64,000 bases of DNA from SZUA-430 sp034440355 (GCA_034440355.1 JAWXBY010000123.1:9946-73945); one strand, 5' to 3'. Positions 8,479 to 18,319 are shown, numbered from the stretch's first letter. Numbers and translations: made by a program. The notes: generated from the sequence alone by a model not told the origin.

Positions 8479-9798
8479 ATGCGCGTTTCACGCTCTTTTC
8501 TGCCGCTTTTGCGCGAGACGCCGGCGGAGGCCCAGATTGTTTCGCACCGTTACATGCTGCGTGCGGGGCTCGTGCGGCAGGCGTCGGCCGGCATCTATTC
8601 GTGGCTGCCGCTGGGCCACCGCGTGCTGCGCAAGATCGAGCAGATCGTGCGCGAAGAGCAGGACCGAGCAGGGGCCATCGAGCTTCTCATGCCGACGTTG
8701 CAGTCCGCCGATTTGTGGCGCGAGAGCGGTCGCTATGAAGCCTACGGCAAAGAGATGCTGCGCATTAAGGACCGGCACGAGCGGGATTTGCTCTACGGCC
8801 CGACGAACGAGGAGCTGATCACGGACATCTTCCGTGGGGCGGTGCGTTCGTACAAGGATTTGCCGCGCATTCTCTATCACATTCAGTGGAAGTTCCGGGA
8901 CGAGATCCGACCGCGCTTCGGCGTGATGCGCGGGCGCGAGTTCTTGATGAAGGACTCGTATTCGTTCGACATCGATGCTGCCGGTGCGCGGCGCGCTTAC
9001 AACAAGATGTTCGTCGCCTATCTGCGGACGTTTGCGCGGATGGGGCTGAAGTCGGTGCCGATGAAGGCGGATACCGGTCCGATCGGCGGTGATCTTTCGC
9101 ACGAGTTCATCGTGCTGGCCGAGACGGGCGAGAGCCAGGTCTATTGCCACAAAGACCTCGTCGACATGCCGGTACCGGAGAATGTCGATTTCGACGGTGA
9201 TCTTGAGCCCTACATCAATCAGCGCACGTCGCTTTATGCGGCGACCGACGAGAAGCATGACGCCGAGGCGTTCGCCAAGATCCCGGCGGACAAGCAGCTC
9301 GCGGCGCGCGGCATCGAGGTCGGACATATTTTCTATTTCGGCACCAAGTACTCGAAGCCCATGAACGCGAAGGTCGCGGGGCCGAAGGGTGAGGATGTGC
9401 TGGTCGAGATGGGGTCTTACGGGATCGGCGTGTCGCGCCTGATGGGTGCGATCATCGAGGCGAGCCACGATGACGCCGGGATCATTTGGCCGGAGAGCGT
9501 GGCGCCCTATCGCGTGGGTTTGATCAGCCTGAAGGCGGATGACCCGAAGACGCGTGAAGTTTGCGAGGATCTTTACCAAAAACTTCAGGTTGCGGGCGTC
9601 GAAGTCCTGTATGATGACACCGATGAACGCGCCGGGGCGAAGTTCTCGATGTTCGATCTGATCGGTCTGCCGTGGCAGGTGCTTGTGGGGCCGCGAGGAC
9701 TCGCGAACGGTCAGGTCGAGGTCAAGAACCGCAAGACGGGTGAGCGTCAGTTGCTGACGCCCGAGGCCGCGTTGAACATGTTTACAGCCAAGGCCTGA
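8479..9798 (+). CDS. proS: Prolyl-tRNA synthetase, short alphaproteobacterial form
   Basis: ProS charges tRNA-Pro with proline in the cytoplasm. At 439 residues it lacks the large editing insertion of the E. coli enzyme, as is usual in alphaproteobacteria. Class II motif 1 lies near the N-terminus (RQASAGIYSWLPLGHRVL), motif 2 is FRDEIRPRFGVMRGREFLMK, and motif 3 is GIGVSRLMGAIIE. The C-terminal anticodon-binding domain (APYRVGLISLKADD, DDTDERAGAKFSMFDLIGLP) is complete. The proline-site TNEE (GPTNEELITD) is present. Its TGA overlaps the ATG of the next gene, so proS, lolC and lolD form an operon. Confidence 0.97.
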   Translation: MRVSRSFLPLLRETPAEAQIVSHRYMLRAGLVRQASAGIYSWLPLGHRVLRKIEQIVREEQDRAGAIELLMPTLQSADLWRESGRYEAYGKEMLRIKDRHERDLLYGPTNEELITDIFRGAVRSYKDLPRILYHIQWKFRDEIRPRFGVMRGREFLMKDSYSFDIDAAGARRAYNKMFVAYLRTFARMGLKSVPMKADTGPIGGDLSHEFIVLAETGESQVYCHKDLVDMPVPENVDFDGDLEPYINQRTSLYAATDEKHDAEAFAKIPADKQLAARGIEVGHIFYFGTKYSKPMNAKVAGPKGEDVLVEMGSYGIGVSRLMGAIIEASHDDAGIIWPESVAPYRVGLISLKADDPKTREVCEDLYQKLQVAGVEVLYDDTDERAGAKFSMFDLIGLPWQVLVGPRGLANGQVEVKNRKTGERQLLTPEAALNMFTAKA

Positions 9799-11111
9799 TG
9801 AACCGCGTCGACATTCAACGTCCTCAACAGCGCATGGTGCGCGCGCGCCGTAATGGCGGCGGCACGTCGCCGTTCTCGTATTTCGAGTGGATGCTGGCGG
9901 GGCGGTATCTGCGTGCGCGGCGGAAGGAGGGGTTCATCTCCGTCATTGCCGGGTTCTCTCTGGCGGGGATCGCGCTCGGCGTTGCGACGCTCATCATCGT
10001 GATGTCGGTTATGAACGGCTTCCGCGAAGAATTGATGGGCAAGATACTGGGGTTCAACAGTCACCTCACGATCTACGGCGCCGGCCCGTCTCTCGATACG
10101 TGGCGCACCGACGTCGATCTGGTGAAAGGCCTGAACGGTGTGACGCGTGCGACGCCGGTCGTTAAGGGCCAGGCCCTGGCTTCGGCGGCTGGCGCGGCGA
10201 GCGGCGTTGCGGTGATCGGGATACGGCCGTCGGATTTGAAGACGCTAACGCTTGTCTCGAAGTCGCTTGAGCCGCAAGCGATACAGAACTTCAAAGGCGA
10301 TTCCAGCATCCTGGTCGGCGAGCGTCTCGCGAATGCGATGGGGCTGCTGCCCGGTATGCACATCACGCTGGTGGCGCCGCGCGGCAACGTGACCCCGTTC
10401 GGCGTGACGCCGCGGGCCAAGCGGTATCAGATCGTTGGCACGTTCAATGTCGGTATGTCGGAGTACGACAACACGGTCGTGTTCTTGCCGATGGAAGAGG
10501 CACAGGCCTATTTCAATCTCGGCAGCGCGGTGACCGGCATCGAGGTGATGATCGACAATCCCGATCACATCGCGGGCGCGCGGACGAACATCGAAAACGT
10601 TGTGCCGGGCGCGCGCATCATCGATTGGCAGCAGGCGCATGAGACGTTCTTCGGCGCGCTTCAGGTCGAGCGGACGGTGATGTTCTTGATCCTGTCGCTG
10701 ATCATCGTTGTTGCCGCGTTCAATATCATCTCGGGCATGATCATGATGGTGAAGGACAAGACGCGCGACATCGCGATCCTACGCACCATGGGCGCGACGT
10801 CCGGTACGATCTTGCGCGTGTTCTTGATCTCAGGGTCGGCGATCGGGATTTTGGGGACGTTCATCGGCTTCACGCTCGGCGTCCTGTTCTGCTGGAACAT
10901 CGAGTCCATCCGACAGTTCCTGATCTGGATGACGGGCGCCGATTTGTTTCCGCAGGCGATCTATTTCTTGAGCCGGTTGCCGGCGAAGATGGAGACGGAA
11001 GAGGTTGTCGCCGTCGTGCTGGCGGGCCTGACGATCTCAATCCTGGCGACGATCTATCCCGCATGGCGGGCGGCGCGGCTCGATCCGGTCGAGGCGCTGC
11101 GCTATGAGTGA
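9798..11111 (+). CDS. lolC: LolC/LolE-type lipoprotein-releasing permease
   Basis: A 437-residue inner-membrane subunit of the Lol exporter, which extracts outer-membrane lipoproteins from the inner membrane and passes them to LolA. It has an N-terminal helix (GFSLAGIALGVATLIIVMSVMNGF), a large periplasmic loop (about residues 75-290), and three C-terminal helices (LILSLIIVVAAFNIISGMIM; IGILGTFIGFTLGVLFCW; VVAVVLAGLTISILATIYPAW), ending with the common ARLDPVEALRYE. Alphaproteobacteria usually have one such permease acting as a homodimer with LolD. It overlaps proS by one base and lolD by 8 bases, which implies translational coupling. Confidence 0.94.
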   Translation: MNRVDIQRPQQRMVRARRNGGGTSPFSYFEWMLAGRYLRARRKEGFISVIAGFSLAGIALGVATLIIVMSVMNGFREELMGKILGFNSHLTIYGAGPSLDTWRTDVDLVKGLNGVTRATPVVKGQALASAAGAASGVAVIGIRPSDLKTLTLVSKSLEPQAIQNFKGDSSILVGERLANAMGLLPGMHITLVAPRGNVTPFGVTPRAKRYQIVGTFNVGMSEYDNTVVFLPMEEAQAYFNLGSAVTGIEVMIDNPDHIAGARTNIENVVPGARIIDWQQAHETFFGALQVERTVMFLILSLIIVVAAFNIISGMIMMVKDKTRDIAILRTMGATSGTILRVFLISGSAIGILGTFIGFTLGVLFCWNIESIRQFLIWMTGADLFPQAIYFLSRLPAKMETEEVVAVVLAGLTISILATIYPAWRAARLDPVEALRYE

Positions 11112-11847
11112 GCCCGTCTATCGCACGCAGGAAAGCGCCGCGCCGCGGGCGCAGACCACGCCGGCTCTGATGTTGCGGGATATCACGCGCAGGTTCGGCT
11201 CAGGCAGCGAGACGCTTGAGATTTTCCGCAATGTGACCGGGCAGATCATGCCGGGCGAGGTGGTGGCGCTGGTCGGACCTTCGGGGTCGGGCAAGTCGTC
11301 GCTGCTGCACATCTGCGGGCTGCTGGAGGCGCCGTCGTCGGGCACTGTCGTCATCGCCGGGCGCGATTGCTCGAAGCTCGATGACTCTGAACGCACGCGC
11401 ATCCGGCGCGAAGAGTTGGGCTTCGTCTATCAATTTCATCATCTGTTGCCGGAGTTTTCGGCGCTGGAAAATCTCGTCGTGCCGCAGTTGATCGGCGGCA
11501 AGAACAAGCGCGAGTCCGAGGCGCTGGCCGCGCGGCTTTTGAATATGGTTGGGCTGTCGCAGCGCGCTTCGCACCGGCCGGGGACGTTGTCGGGCGGCGA
11601 GCAGCAGCGTGTGGCGATCGCGCGGGCGTTGGCCAATCAGCCACGGTTGATCCTCGCGGACGAGCCGACGGGGAACTTGGATCCCAAGACCGCCGATATG
11701 GTGTTCGGCGTGCTGGTCGAGTTGTGCCGTGCGCGCGGGGTCGCCGCTTTGATCGCGACGCATAACCTGCAGATGGCGGTGAAGATGGATCGGACGTGGT
11801 TGCTGCATGACGGCAAGCTCATCGACGCCGGTAAGATCAAGCCGTGA
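11104..11847 (+). CDS. lolD: Lipoprotein-releasing system ATPase LolD
   Basis: The 247-residue ATPase of the Lol exporter, working on the cytoplasmic face with the LolC-type permease just upstream. All ABC motifs are intact: Walker A GPSGSGKSS, Q-loop YQFHHLLPEFSALEN, signature LSGGEQQR, Walker B LILADEPTGNLD and the switch His in ATHNLQMA. The YQFHHLLPEF Q-loop is typical of LolD/MacB-type ATPases. The start at ATG 11104 overlaps the end of lolC. Confidence 0.96.
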   Translation: MSEPVYRTQESAAPRAQTTPALMLRDITRRFGSGSETLEIFRNVTGQIMPGEVVALVGPSGSGKSSLLHICGLLEAPSSGTVVIAGRDCSKLDDSERTRIRREELGFVYQFHHLLPEFSALENLVVPQLIGGKNKRESEALAARLLNMVGLSQRASHRPGTLSGGEQQRVAIARALANQPRLILADEPTGNLDPKTADMVFGVLVELCRARGVAALIATHNLQMAVKMDRTWLLHDGKLIDAGKIKP

Positions 11848-11851
11848 TCTG

Positions 11852-12265
11852 ATGGCGGGCGAGCGCAAGCCTTTTTGGCAGGTGCCGCTTGTGACGGGTG
11901 AGGCGGCCGGCGGCCTGCGGATGTTCTGCCACGGTTTGCATATGGCGCTCGTGTTTTACGGCTTGTTCGGGTGGGTTGTGCCGAGCGCGCCGTGGCTGAT
12001 CGCGCACCTGATCTTTATCCCAGGGCTTGTTGCTGTGTGGGTTGCGAATAGCGGCGTTTGCCCGCTCAACAATCTGGAAACCCTTCTCACCACGGGGCGA
12101 TGGCGCAATCCGGACAACGCCGAAGAGGGCAGTTTCCTGGTCGTGATCTTGGAGCGGTATCTCGGCGTGAGCGCGACGCAGGGTCTGATGGATCGGGTCA
12201 CGTATGGTTTGATGGCGCTTGTTTGGGGGCTGTCATGGTTGCATCTGGGGATGTTGCCGAACTGA
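11852..12265 (+). CDS. Small membrane protein, possibly DUF2784-like
   Basis: A 137-residue protein with about three hydrophobic segments (LHMALVFYGLFGWVV, LIAHLIFIPGLVAVWV, YGLMALVWGLSWLHLG). The motif CPLNNLETLL after the second helix, followed by an acidic stretch and GSFLVVILERYLG, resembles the CPLTxLEN pattern of DUF2784 membrane proteins; that is a resemblance from memory. The start at ATG 11852 is preferred over upstream in-frame codons, which would read through the lolD 3' end. It begins 4 bp after the lolD stop and may be the last gene of the proS-lol operon. Confidence 0.7.
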   Translation: MAGERKPFWQVPLVTGEAAGGLRMFCHGLHMALVFYGLFGWVVPSAPWLIAHLIFIPGLVAVWVANSGVCPLNNLETLLTTGRWRNPDNAEEGSFLVVILERYLGVSATQGLMDRVTYGLMALVWGLSWLHLGMLPN

Positions 12266-12328
12266 GCGCTTGCTGAGCGCCGGCGCCGGGCTAACTTACG
12301 GTCTTGCGCACAGCGACGAGGCTTCTCA

Positions 12329-15300
12329 ATGACCGGTCACGCGAATTTCGTGCACCTGCGGGCGCATTCGGCGTTTTCGCTGCTGGAAGGCGCGATGCAG
12401 CCGGATGAACTGGCGAAGCTGTGCAAGAAGTTTCGCATGCCCGCGATCGCGGTGACCGACACGAACAATCTGTTCGGGCTTTACGATATCACTGAGGCGC
12501 TGGTGAAGGCGGGGGTGCAGCCGATCGTCGGGTGTCAGCTGTTGCTGGAGCTTGAGAGTGCGGATCCGAAGCGCAACGGCATGGCGGCGAAGGGGCCGAG
12601 CGGCGTGGTCGCGCTGCTGGTGCAGAGCGAGAAGGGTTACGCGAACCTGATGAAGCTCGCCAGCCGCGCGCATCTTGACGGTGCGCCGGGCGAGACGCCG
12701 CACATCACGTGGGAGATGCTCGAGCGGTACAACGAGGATCTTATTCTGCTCACGGGCGGGCCGAAGGGGTTGCTCAACAAGCTGATCGTCAGTGGGCAGA
12801 CGGATGCTGCGACGGCGTTGGTGCAGCGGTTCAAGAGCTTGTTCGGCACACGCCTGTATGTTGAGTTGCAGCGGCACGGGATGCCGAACGAGATTGCGGC
12901 CGAGACGTCGCTTGTGGCGCTTGCGCATGAGCATGCGCTGCCGTTTGTGGCGACGAACGAGCCGTTCTTCGGACAGCCGGACATGTTCGCGGCGCATGAT
13001 GCGTTGCTGTGCATCGCCGGCGGCAACTACGTCATGCAGGACGAGCGGCCGCGCGAGAGCCCGGAGCATTACTTTAAGTCGGCCGAGGAGATGACGAAGC
13101 TCTTTGCCGACGTGCCGGAGGCGATCGAGAATACGCTGGAGATCGCGCGGCGTTGCGCGTTCATTCCGAAGAAGCGCAGCCCGATCTTGCCGCAGTTCGT
13201 GCCGGTCTCGGGATTGACGCCGGAGGAGGAGCTGCGCGCGCAGGCGGAAGCCGGGTTGAAGGCGCGGCTGGCGGCGAGCGGGACGTTTACGGACGAGAAG
13301 AATTATTGGGACCGGTTGGCGTTCGAACTCGACGTCATCATCCGGATGAAGTTTCCCGGGTACTTCCTGATCGTGTCGGACTTTATGAAGTGGACGCGGC
13401 GGCAAGGTATTCCGGTCGGCGTGCGCGGTTCGGGCGCCGGTTCGATCGTTGCTTGGGCGCTGCAGATTACGGCGCTCGATCCGTTGCGGTTCGGGTTGGT
13501 GTTCGAGCGGTTCTTGAATCCGGAACGCGTGTCGATGCCTGACTTCGATATCGACTTCTGTCAGGACAGGCGCGGCGAAGTCATTCGCTATGTGCAGGAT
13601 ACCTACGGCCGCGACCGCGTGGCGCAGATCATCACCTTCGGTACGCTTCAAGCGAAGGCTGCGATCCGCGACGTGGGGCGCGTGCTGCAGATGCCCCAAG
13701 GCCAGGTCGATCGCATCGCCAAGATGATCAAGGTGCAGCCTGGGCAGACGATCACGTTGCGCGAAGCGATCGCACAAGAGCCGCGCCTGCAGGAGATGGA
13801 GAACCAGGAAGAATCCGTCGCGCGTCTGTTCGAGGTGGCGGGGCGGCTTGAGGGACTCTATCGGCACGCGTCGACGCATGCCGCGGGTCTTGTGATCGGC
13901 GACCGGCCGTTGGACGAGATCGTACCGCTCTATCGCGATCCGAGTTCGGACATGCCGGTGACGCAATTCGACTATGAGGGCGACGAGAAGGCGGGTCTCG
14001 TCAAATTCGACTTCTTGGGTTTGAAGACGCTCACCGTCATTGCCGAGACGGAGCAATTGGTTATGGCCCGGCACGGGATCCGCGTGAAGGCGGAAGAGGT
14101 GCCGTTCGACGACAAGAAATCGTTCGAGGCGTTGGGCAAGGGGACGTCAACCGGCATCTTCCAGCTTGAATCGTCGGGCATGCGCGATCTGTTGCGCAAG
14201 ATGAAGCCTGACCGCGTCGAGGATCTCATCGCGCTTGTGGCGCTCTATCGGCCGGGTCCGATGGACAGCATTCCTGTTTACATCGCGTGTAAGTGGGGGC
14301 GCGAGAAGCCGTTCTATCTGCATCCGTCGTTGGAGCCCATTCTGTCGGGCACCTACGGCGTCATGACGTATCAGGAAGACGTCATGCTGATCGCGCGCGA
14401 ACTCGGCGGATACTCGCTGGGGCAGGCGGACGAGTTGCGCCGCGCGATGGGTAAGAAGATCAAAGAGCAGATGGCCGCGCACCGCGTGAAGTTCATCGAG
14501 GGTGCGTTCAAGCAGAAGGGTATCGACGCCGAGACGGCCGAACAGATCTTCAATCAGGCCGAGAAATTTGCCGGCTACGGGTTCAACAAGGCTCACGCGG
14601 CGGCTTATGCGCAGGTCGCGTATCAGACGGCGTGGCTGAAGGCGAATTATCCGATCGAGTTTTTCTGTGCATCGATGACGCTCGATATCGGGTCGCCGGA
14701 GCGGCTGTCGATCTTCCGGCAAGAGGCCGAACGGTTGGACATCGCTGTGGCGCCGCCCGACATCAATGCGTCGGGGTCTCTGTTCCTGCCCGGCAAGCGG
14801 CCGGACGGCACCGAGGCGATCCTTTATGCTCTGTCGGCGGTTCGCAATGTCGGGCGGGCAGCGATGGATCATGTCGTCGAGGTGCGCACGAAGGGCGGGC
14901 CGTTCCGCAGCCTCTTCGATTTCGCGCGGCGCGTGGACGCGAAGTTCGTCAACCGGCGCATCCTCGAAAATCTGACGGCCGCGGGCGCATTCGACAGTTT
15001 GAACTCGAACCGCGCGCAGGTTCATGCGTCAATCGAGATGATGTTGGGCGAGGCGTCGATCACCAGCCGCGAGCGTGAGAGTACGCAGGTCAACCTGTTC
15101 GGCGAGGTTGAGGCGCAGCGCGATCCCGTCATGCCGCATGTCGATCCTTGGATGAACACGGAGCAGCTGTCGCGCGAGTTTGCGGCGATCGGATTTTATC
15201 TGTCGGCGCATCCCTTGGACGAGTTCGCGCAAATTCTCGCGCGCTTGCGCGTGGTACGGTACGCGGACTTGGTGGCCGACAAACGTCACGAAGATCGCCT

Positions 15301-15778
15301 TGTGAAACTTGCAGCGAGCGTGATCAGCCGCAAAGACCGACGGACGCGCGATGACAAGCGCATGTCGCATATCGGCTTCTCCGATGCGTCGGGGATGTTC
15401 GAAGCTGTCGCGTTTTCGGAAACGTTGATCCAGGCGGGCGCGCTGCTTGATCCGGGAACGGCCGTCGTTCTGGACATGGCCATTCGTTGGGACGGCGACG
15501 AGTTGAAGCTTCAGGTGATGGCCGCGCAGGGGCTCAACGAGGCCGCGGCGCAAACGGGTGCCGGATTGCGTATCTTCATCGACGAGCCGAAGCCGCTGGC
15601 CGGTGTGGCGGAGCGGTTGAAAGGCAAGAGCGGCAAGGGGATCGTCACGCTGATCTTCCCGGTCGAGAAGGGCGAGCGCGAGGTGGAGCTTGAGTTGCCT
15701 GGACGGTACGCGGTGACGCCGGCGCTCAAGGGTGCGATCAAGGTCGTGCAGGGCGTGCGTGAGGTGGAGGAGGTTTAA
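12329..15778 (+). CDS. dnaE: DNA polymerase III alpha subunit
   Basis: The 1,149-residue catalytic subunit of the replicative polymerase. An N-terminal PHP domain (FVHLRAHSAFSLLEGAM and following) is followed by the C-family polymerase core, with the catalytic aspartates in PDFDIDFCQDRR (about residue 404) and GVRGSGAGSIVAW just before it. The helix-hairpin-helix region (KFAGYGFNKAHAAAYAQVAYQ, FLPGKRPDGTEAI) and the OB-fold (LVKLAASVISRKDRRTRDDK) follow. The short C-terminal domain is typical of alphaproteobacterial DnaE1. It is not the SOS-linked dnaE2: there is no imuA/imuB neighbour and the place after lolD is the usual one for dnaE1. Confidence 0.97.
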   Translation: MTGHANFVHLRAHSAFSLLEGAMQPDELAKLCKKFRMPAIAVTDTNNLFGLYDITEALVKAGVQPIVGCQLLLELESADPKRNGMAAKGPSGVVALLVQSEKGYANLMKLASRAHLDGAPGETPHITWEMLERYNEDLILLTGGPKGLLNKLIVSGQTDAATALVQRFKSLFGTRLYVELQRHGMPNEIAAETSLVALAHEHALPFVATNEPFFGQPDMFAAHDALLCIAGGNYVMQDERPRESPEHYFKSAEEMTKLFADVPEAIENTLEIARRCAFIPKKRSPILPQFVPVSGLTPEEELRAQAEAGLKARLAASGTFTDEKNYWDRLAFELDVIIRMKFPGYFLIVSDFMKWTRRQGIPVGVRGSGAGSIVAWALQITALDPLRFGLVFERFLNPERVSMPDFDIDFCQDRRGEVIRYVQDTYGRDRVAQIITFGTLQAKAAIRDVGRVLQMPQGQVDRIAKMIKVQPGQTITLREAIAQEPRLQEMENQEESVARLFEVAGRLEGLYRHASTHAAGLVIGDRPLDEIVPLYRDPSSDMPVTQFDYEGDEKAGLVKFDFLGLKTLTVIAETEQLVMARHGIRVKAEEVPFDDKKSFEALGKGTSTGIFQLESSGMRDLLRKMKPDRVEDLIALVALYRPGPMDSIPVYIACKWGREKPFYLHPSLEPILSGTYGVMTYQEDVMLIARELGGYSLGQADELRRAMGKKIKEQMAAHRVKFIEGAFKQKGIDAETAEQIFNQAEKFAGYGFNKAHAAAYAQVAYQTAWLKANYPIEFFCASMTLDIGSPERLSIFRQEAERLDIAVAPPDINASGSLFLPGKRPDGTEAILYALSAVRNVGRAAMDHVVEVRTKGGPFRSLFDFARRVDAKFVNRRILENLTAAGAFDSLNSNRAQVHASIEMMLGEASITSRERESTQVNLFGEVEAQRDPVMPHVDPWMNTEQLSREFAAIGFYLSAHPLDEFAQILARLRVVRYADLVADKRHEDRLVKLAASVISRKDRRTRDDKRMSHIGFSDASGMFEAVAFSETLIQAGALLDPGTAVVLDMAIRWDGDELKLQVMAAQGLNEAAAQTGAGLRIFIDEPKPLAGVAERLKGKSGKGIVTLIFPVEKGEREVELELPGRYAVTPALKGAIKVVQGVREVEEV

Positions 15779-15857
15779 GGCTGGCCTCGCTTGCGCGGCG
15801 GTTCGGGCGGATGGATAGTCGGCTGTCAGGCGCCATCCAGCACAAGGAATAACTCGC

Positions 15858-16892
15858 ATGAGCTCGAAGATCTCGAACGATCCCCGCATTGACCCGCGGA
15901 TCAAGGCTGTGTTCGGTCAGGCGCCGGATCCGGAGCGTCTCGGCGATGTCGCCAGTCGCGAGGCGCTGATTGCCGAAGAGCAGACGGACGCAGCCAAGCA
16001 GCGCGTCGCGACGCTCGAGATGATGTTCAAGATGTGCGACAATGAGGATGTCGCGCCGTCGAAGGGCTTGAAGATCACGACGGAAACGTTCCGTTCGGAG
16101 CCCGACGGCAATAGCATCAAGATACAATGCATCCGTCCCGACACGTCCGAGCGTTTACCTTGTGTCGTCTATCTGCACGGCGGCGGGATGCAATATTTCT
16201 CCGCGTTCGACGGCATGTACAAAGCGTGGGGCCGCATCATCGCCGCGCAAAACGTCGTGGTTGCGATGGTCGACTTCCGCAATGCGATCCGCGCGTCGTC
16301 TGCGCCGGAGGTGGCGCCGTTTCCGGCGGGCCTGAACGATTGCGTGTCTGGCGTGCGCTGGATCGCGTCGCATGCGGAACGCCTGAACATCGATCCGAAG
16401 CGCATCATCGTGGCTGGTGAGAGCGGCGGCGGCAATCTCACGCTCGCCACGGGTTTGAAGCTGAAGCGGGATGGTGACAGCGGCGTGATCAAGGGGCTCT
16501 ACGCGCTTTGTCCGTACATCGCCGGTCAGTGGCCGTTGGCGCAGAATCCGTCGTCGACGGAGAACAACGGCATTCTGCTTGAGCTGCACAACAATCGCGG
16601 CGCGATGGCTTATGGCGTCGAGGCGTTCAAGGCGAAGGACCCGCTCGCGTGGCCGGGCTTTGCGAAGGATGCCGACGTGCAGGGTCTGCCGCCGACGGTC
16701 ATTCACGTCAACGAATGCGATCCGCTGCGCGATGAGGGCATCAACTTCTATCGGCTGCTGCTGAAGAACGGTGTCAAAGCGCGGTGCCGCCAGGCGATGG
16801 GTACGACGCACGGTGCCGAGATCTTCGCGATTGCTAGTCCGGACATCAGCTACGACACGGCGCGGGATATTGCGGCGTTCTGCAAGGGCTGA
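15858..16892 (+). CDS. Alpha/beta hydrolase, hormone-sensitive-lipase (GDXG) family
   Basis: A 344-residue esterase-like protein. The oxyanion-hole motif HGGG (YLHGGGMQYF), the nucleophile elbow GESGGGN, an Asp in HVNECDPLRDEG and a His in GTTHGAE make a Ser-Asp-His triad in the right order for the hormone-sensitive-lipase (GDXG) family. There is no signal peptide, so the protein is likely cytoplasmic. It probably hydrolyses short-chain carboxyl esters; the natural substrate is unknown. It starts at ATG 15858 and stands between dnaE and a small membrane protein. Confidence 0.88.
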   Translation: MSSKISNDPRIDPRIKAVFGQAPDPERLGDVASREALIAEEQTDAAKQRVATLEMMFKMCDNEDVAPSKGLKITTETFRSEPDGNSIKIQCIRPDTSERLPCVVYLHGGGMQYFSAFDGMYKAWGRIIAAQNVVVAMVDFRNAIRASSAPEVAPFPAGLNDCVSGVRWIASHAERLNIDPKRIIVAGESGGGNLTLATGLKLKRDGDSGVIKGLYALCPYIAGQWPLAQNPSSTENNGILLELHNNRGAMAYGVEAFKAKDPLAWPGFAKDADVQGLPPTVIHVNECDPLRDEGINFYRLLLKNGVKARCRQAMGTTHGAEIFAIASPDISYDTARDIAAFCKG

Positions 16893-16905
16893 GGCTGCTA
16901 ACCCG

Positions 16906-17106
16906 GTGGTGATATTGTTGCGTCGATGTTGGATTGGCGTACGCCGGAAGTGGCCGTTGCTGCTCGCAATCGGCGTTGCATGGATGGTGATTGGATCGCT
17001 CATCGCAATGAACGTGCCGGCGCACTATTCGCCGGTGCTTCTATTCGTGGTGTGGGTCTGGCTGGTCGGTCACATTTTCATAATCATTCGAGATGCGTCG
17101 CAGTAA
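16906..17106 (+). CDS. Small two-helix membrane protein
   Basis: A possible 66-residue protein with two hydrophobic segments (WPLLLAIGVAWMVIGSLIAM and SPVLLFVVWVWLVGHIFIII) separated by NVPAHY. The start is uncertain: GTG 16906 or 16909, 14-17 bp after the hydrolase stop, or a shorter ATG form beginning in the first helix. The amphipathic Arg-rich N-terminus (LLRRCWIGVRRK) supports the GTG start by the positive-inside rule. I do not recognise a family. Confidence 0.45.
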   Translation: MVILLRRCWIGVRRKWPLLLAIGVAWMVIGSLIAMNVPAHYSPVLLFVVWVWLVGHIFIIIRDASQ

Positions 17107-17109
17107 TTA

Positions 17110-18273
17110 TCACGTAGCCTTCGCTATCCGATCGAGGGCTTCGCTCAGGCGCGCCGGATCCTGCGCGAAGCAGATGCGGATGAAGCGGTCGTTGTCGCGG
17201 TCGTCTTTAGGCCCGAAGGCGATGCCGGGGGCTACGCCGACCTTTGCTTCCAGTAAGAGGCGTTTGGCGAAGGCCGTGCTGTCGGTCATGCCTTCGACGG
17301 CGAGGAAGCCGTAGAAGGCGCCGGCGGGTTTCGACCAGCTGATGCGGTTTTGGCTGGCGATGAATTTCTCGACGATCGCGAGGCCGTTGCGGCATCGGTC
17401 GAGTTGCCACTTCACGAACGTGTCGCCGTTGGTGATTGCTTCGAGCGCACCGTATTGGGCGAAGACGGCCGAGCCTGTGTTGTTGTAGGCGGCCATCTCG
17501 GCCATCTGCGTGTCGAGGCCCTTGGGGTGGATAAGCCAGCCGACGCGCCAGCCGGTCATCGCCCACGCTTTTGAGAAGCTGTTCACAACGAAGACGTCGT
17601 CTTCGGGCTCGGCGATGGCGGCCATGCTTGGGGCCGGGGTGTCGTAGACGATGGGGGTGTAGACTTCGTCGGAGATGATCGCGATGCCGCGCTTGCGGGT
17701 GAAGTCGAGGATCGCGCGTTGCTCGCGTTCGCTCATGATCCAGCCCGTCGGGTTGGACGGTGAGGCCCAGAAGATGGCCTTCGTGCGCTTATCGGCGGCC
17801 GCGAAGAGTTGGTCGAGGTCGAGCGTCCAGGGTTCGCCATTGCTGCCGCCGTTCAGGCGTACGAAACGAGGTTCGGCGCCGATGCCGCGGACAGCCTGGA
17901 AGATGTTGGGCCACATCGGCGAGATGACGATGACGTTGTCGCCGGGCTCGCAGAGGCACTGCAGGGCGATGTTGACGCCCATCATGGCGCTGCCTGGAAC
18001 CGTGACCCGGTCCAGGTCGATCTTGCGGCCGGACTGGTTCGATGCCCATTTGGCGATGGCCTCGCGCAGGTCGGCGAGGCCGCGGGTGAAGGTGTAGAAG
18101 GTTTTGCCTTGGTCCAGGGCCCGTTTGGCAGCGTCACGGATGAAGTCCGGGGTGACGACGTCGCCTTCCCCGAACCAGAGGGGGATGATGTCGGTGCGGC
18201 CGAGCCCCAAGAAGGCCACCTCGCCGATGCCGTTTCGTTCGAGGTTCAGGATCGCCGGGCGGATGGCTGTCAT
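17110..18273 (-). CDS. Class I/II pyridoxal-phosphate aminotransferase
   Basis: A 387-residue fold-type I PLP enzyme. The PLP-lysine lies in SFSKAWAMTGWRVGW, and the conserved Asn and Asp/Tyr of the cofactor site are in SNPTGWIMS and ISDEVYTPIVYD. The C-terminal Arg that grips the substrate carboxylate is likely in DRFIRICFAQD. The start at ATG 18273 (MTAIRPAILNLER) was chosen over an upstream in-frame codon, because the upstream part overlaps the rpsB promoter region and has no family resemblance. The amino donor and acceptor are not predictable from sequence. It is divergent from rpsB. Confidence 0.9.
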   Translation of the reverse strand: MTAIRPAILNLERNGIGEVAFLGLGRTDIIPLWFGEGDVVTPDFIRDAAKRALDQGKTFYTFTRGLADLREAIAKWASNQSGRKIDLDRVTVPGSAMMGVNIALQCLCEPGDNVIVISPMWPNIFQAVRGIGAEPRFVRLNGGSNGEPWTLDLDQLFAAADKRTKAIFWASPSNPTGWIMSEREQRAILDFTRKRGIAIISDEVYTPIVYDTPAPSMAAIAEPEDDVFVVNSFSKAWAMTGWRVGWLIHPKGLDTQMAEMAAYNNTGSAVFAQYGALEAITNGDTFVKWQLDRCRNGLAIVEKFIASQNRISWSKPAGAFYGFLAVEGMTDSTAFAKRLLLEAKVGVAPGIAFGPKDDRDNDRFIRICFAQDPARLSEALDRIAKAT

Positions 18274-18319
18274 TGGGGCAAAATGGCCTATTTGTCGCGC
18301 GGGGGCCAAGCTGCCGCCC

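Noticed and set aside
12326..14074. Long minus-strand open frame opposite dnaE
   Set aside because: Arg- and His-rich composition typical of GC-rich antisense frames, with no motif; dnaE on the plus strand is certain.
16771..17106. Longer start for the small membrane protein
   Set aside because: The N-terminal extension runs through the hydrolase gene in another frame and has no membrane or family character.
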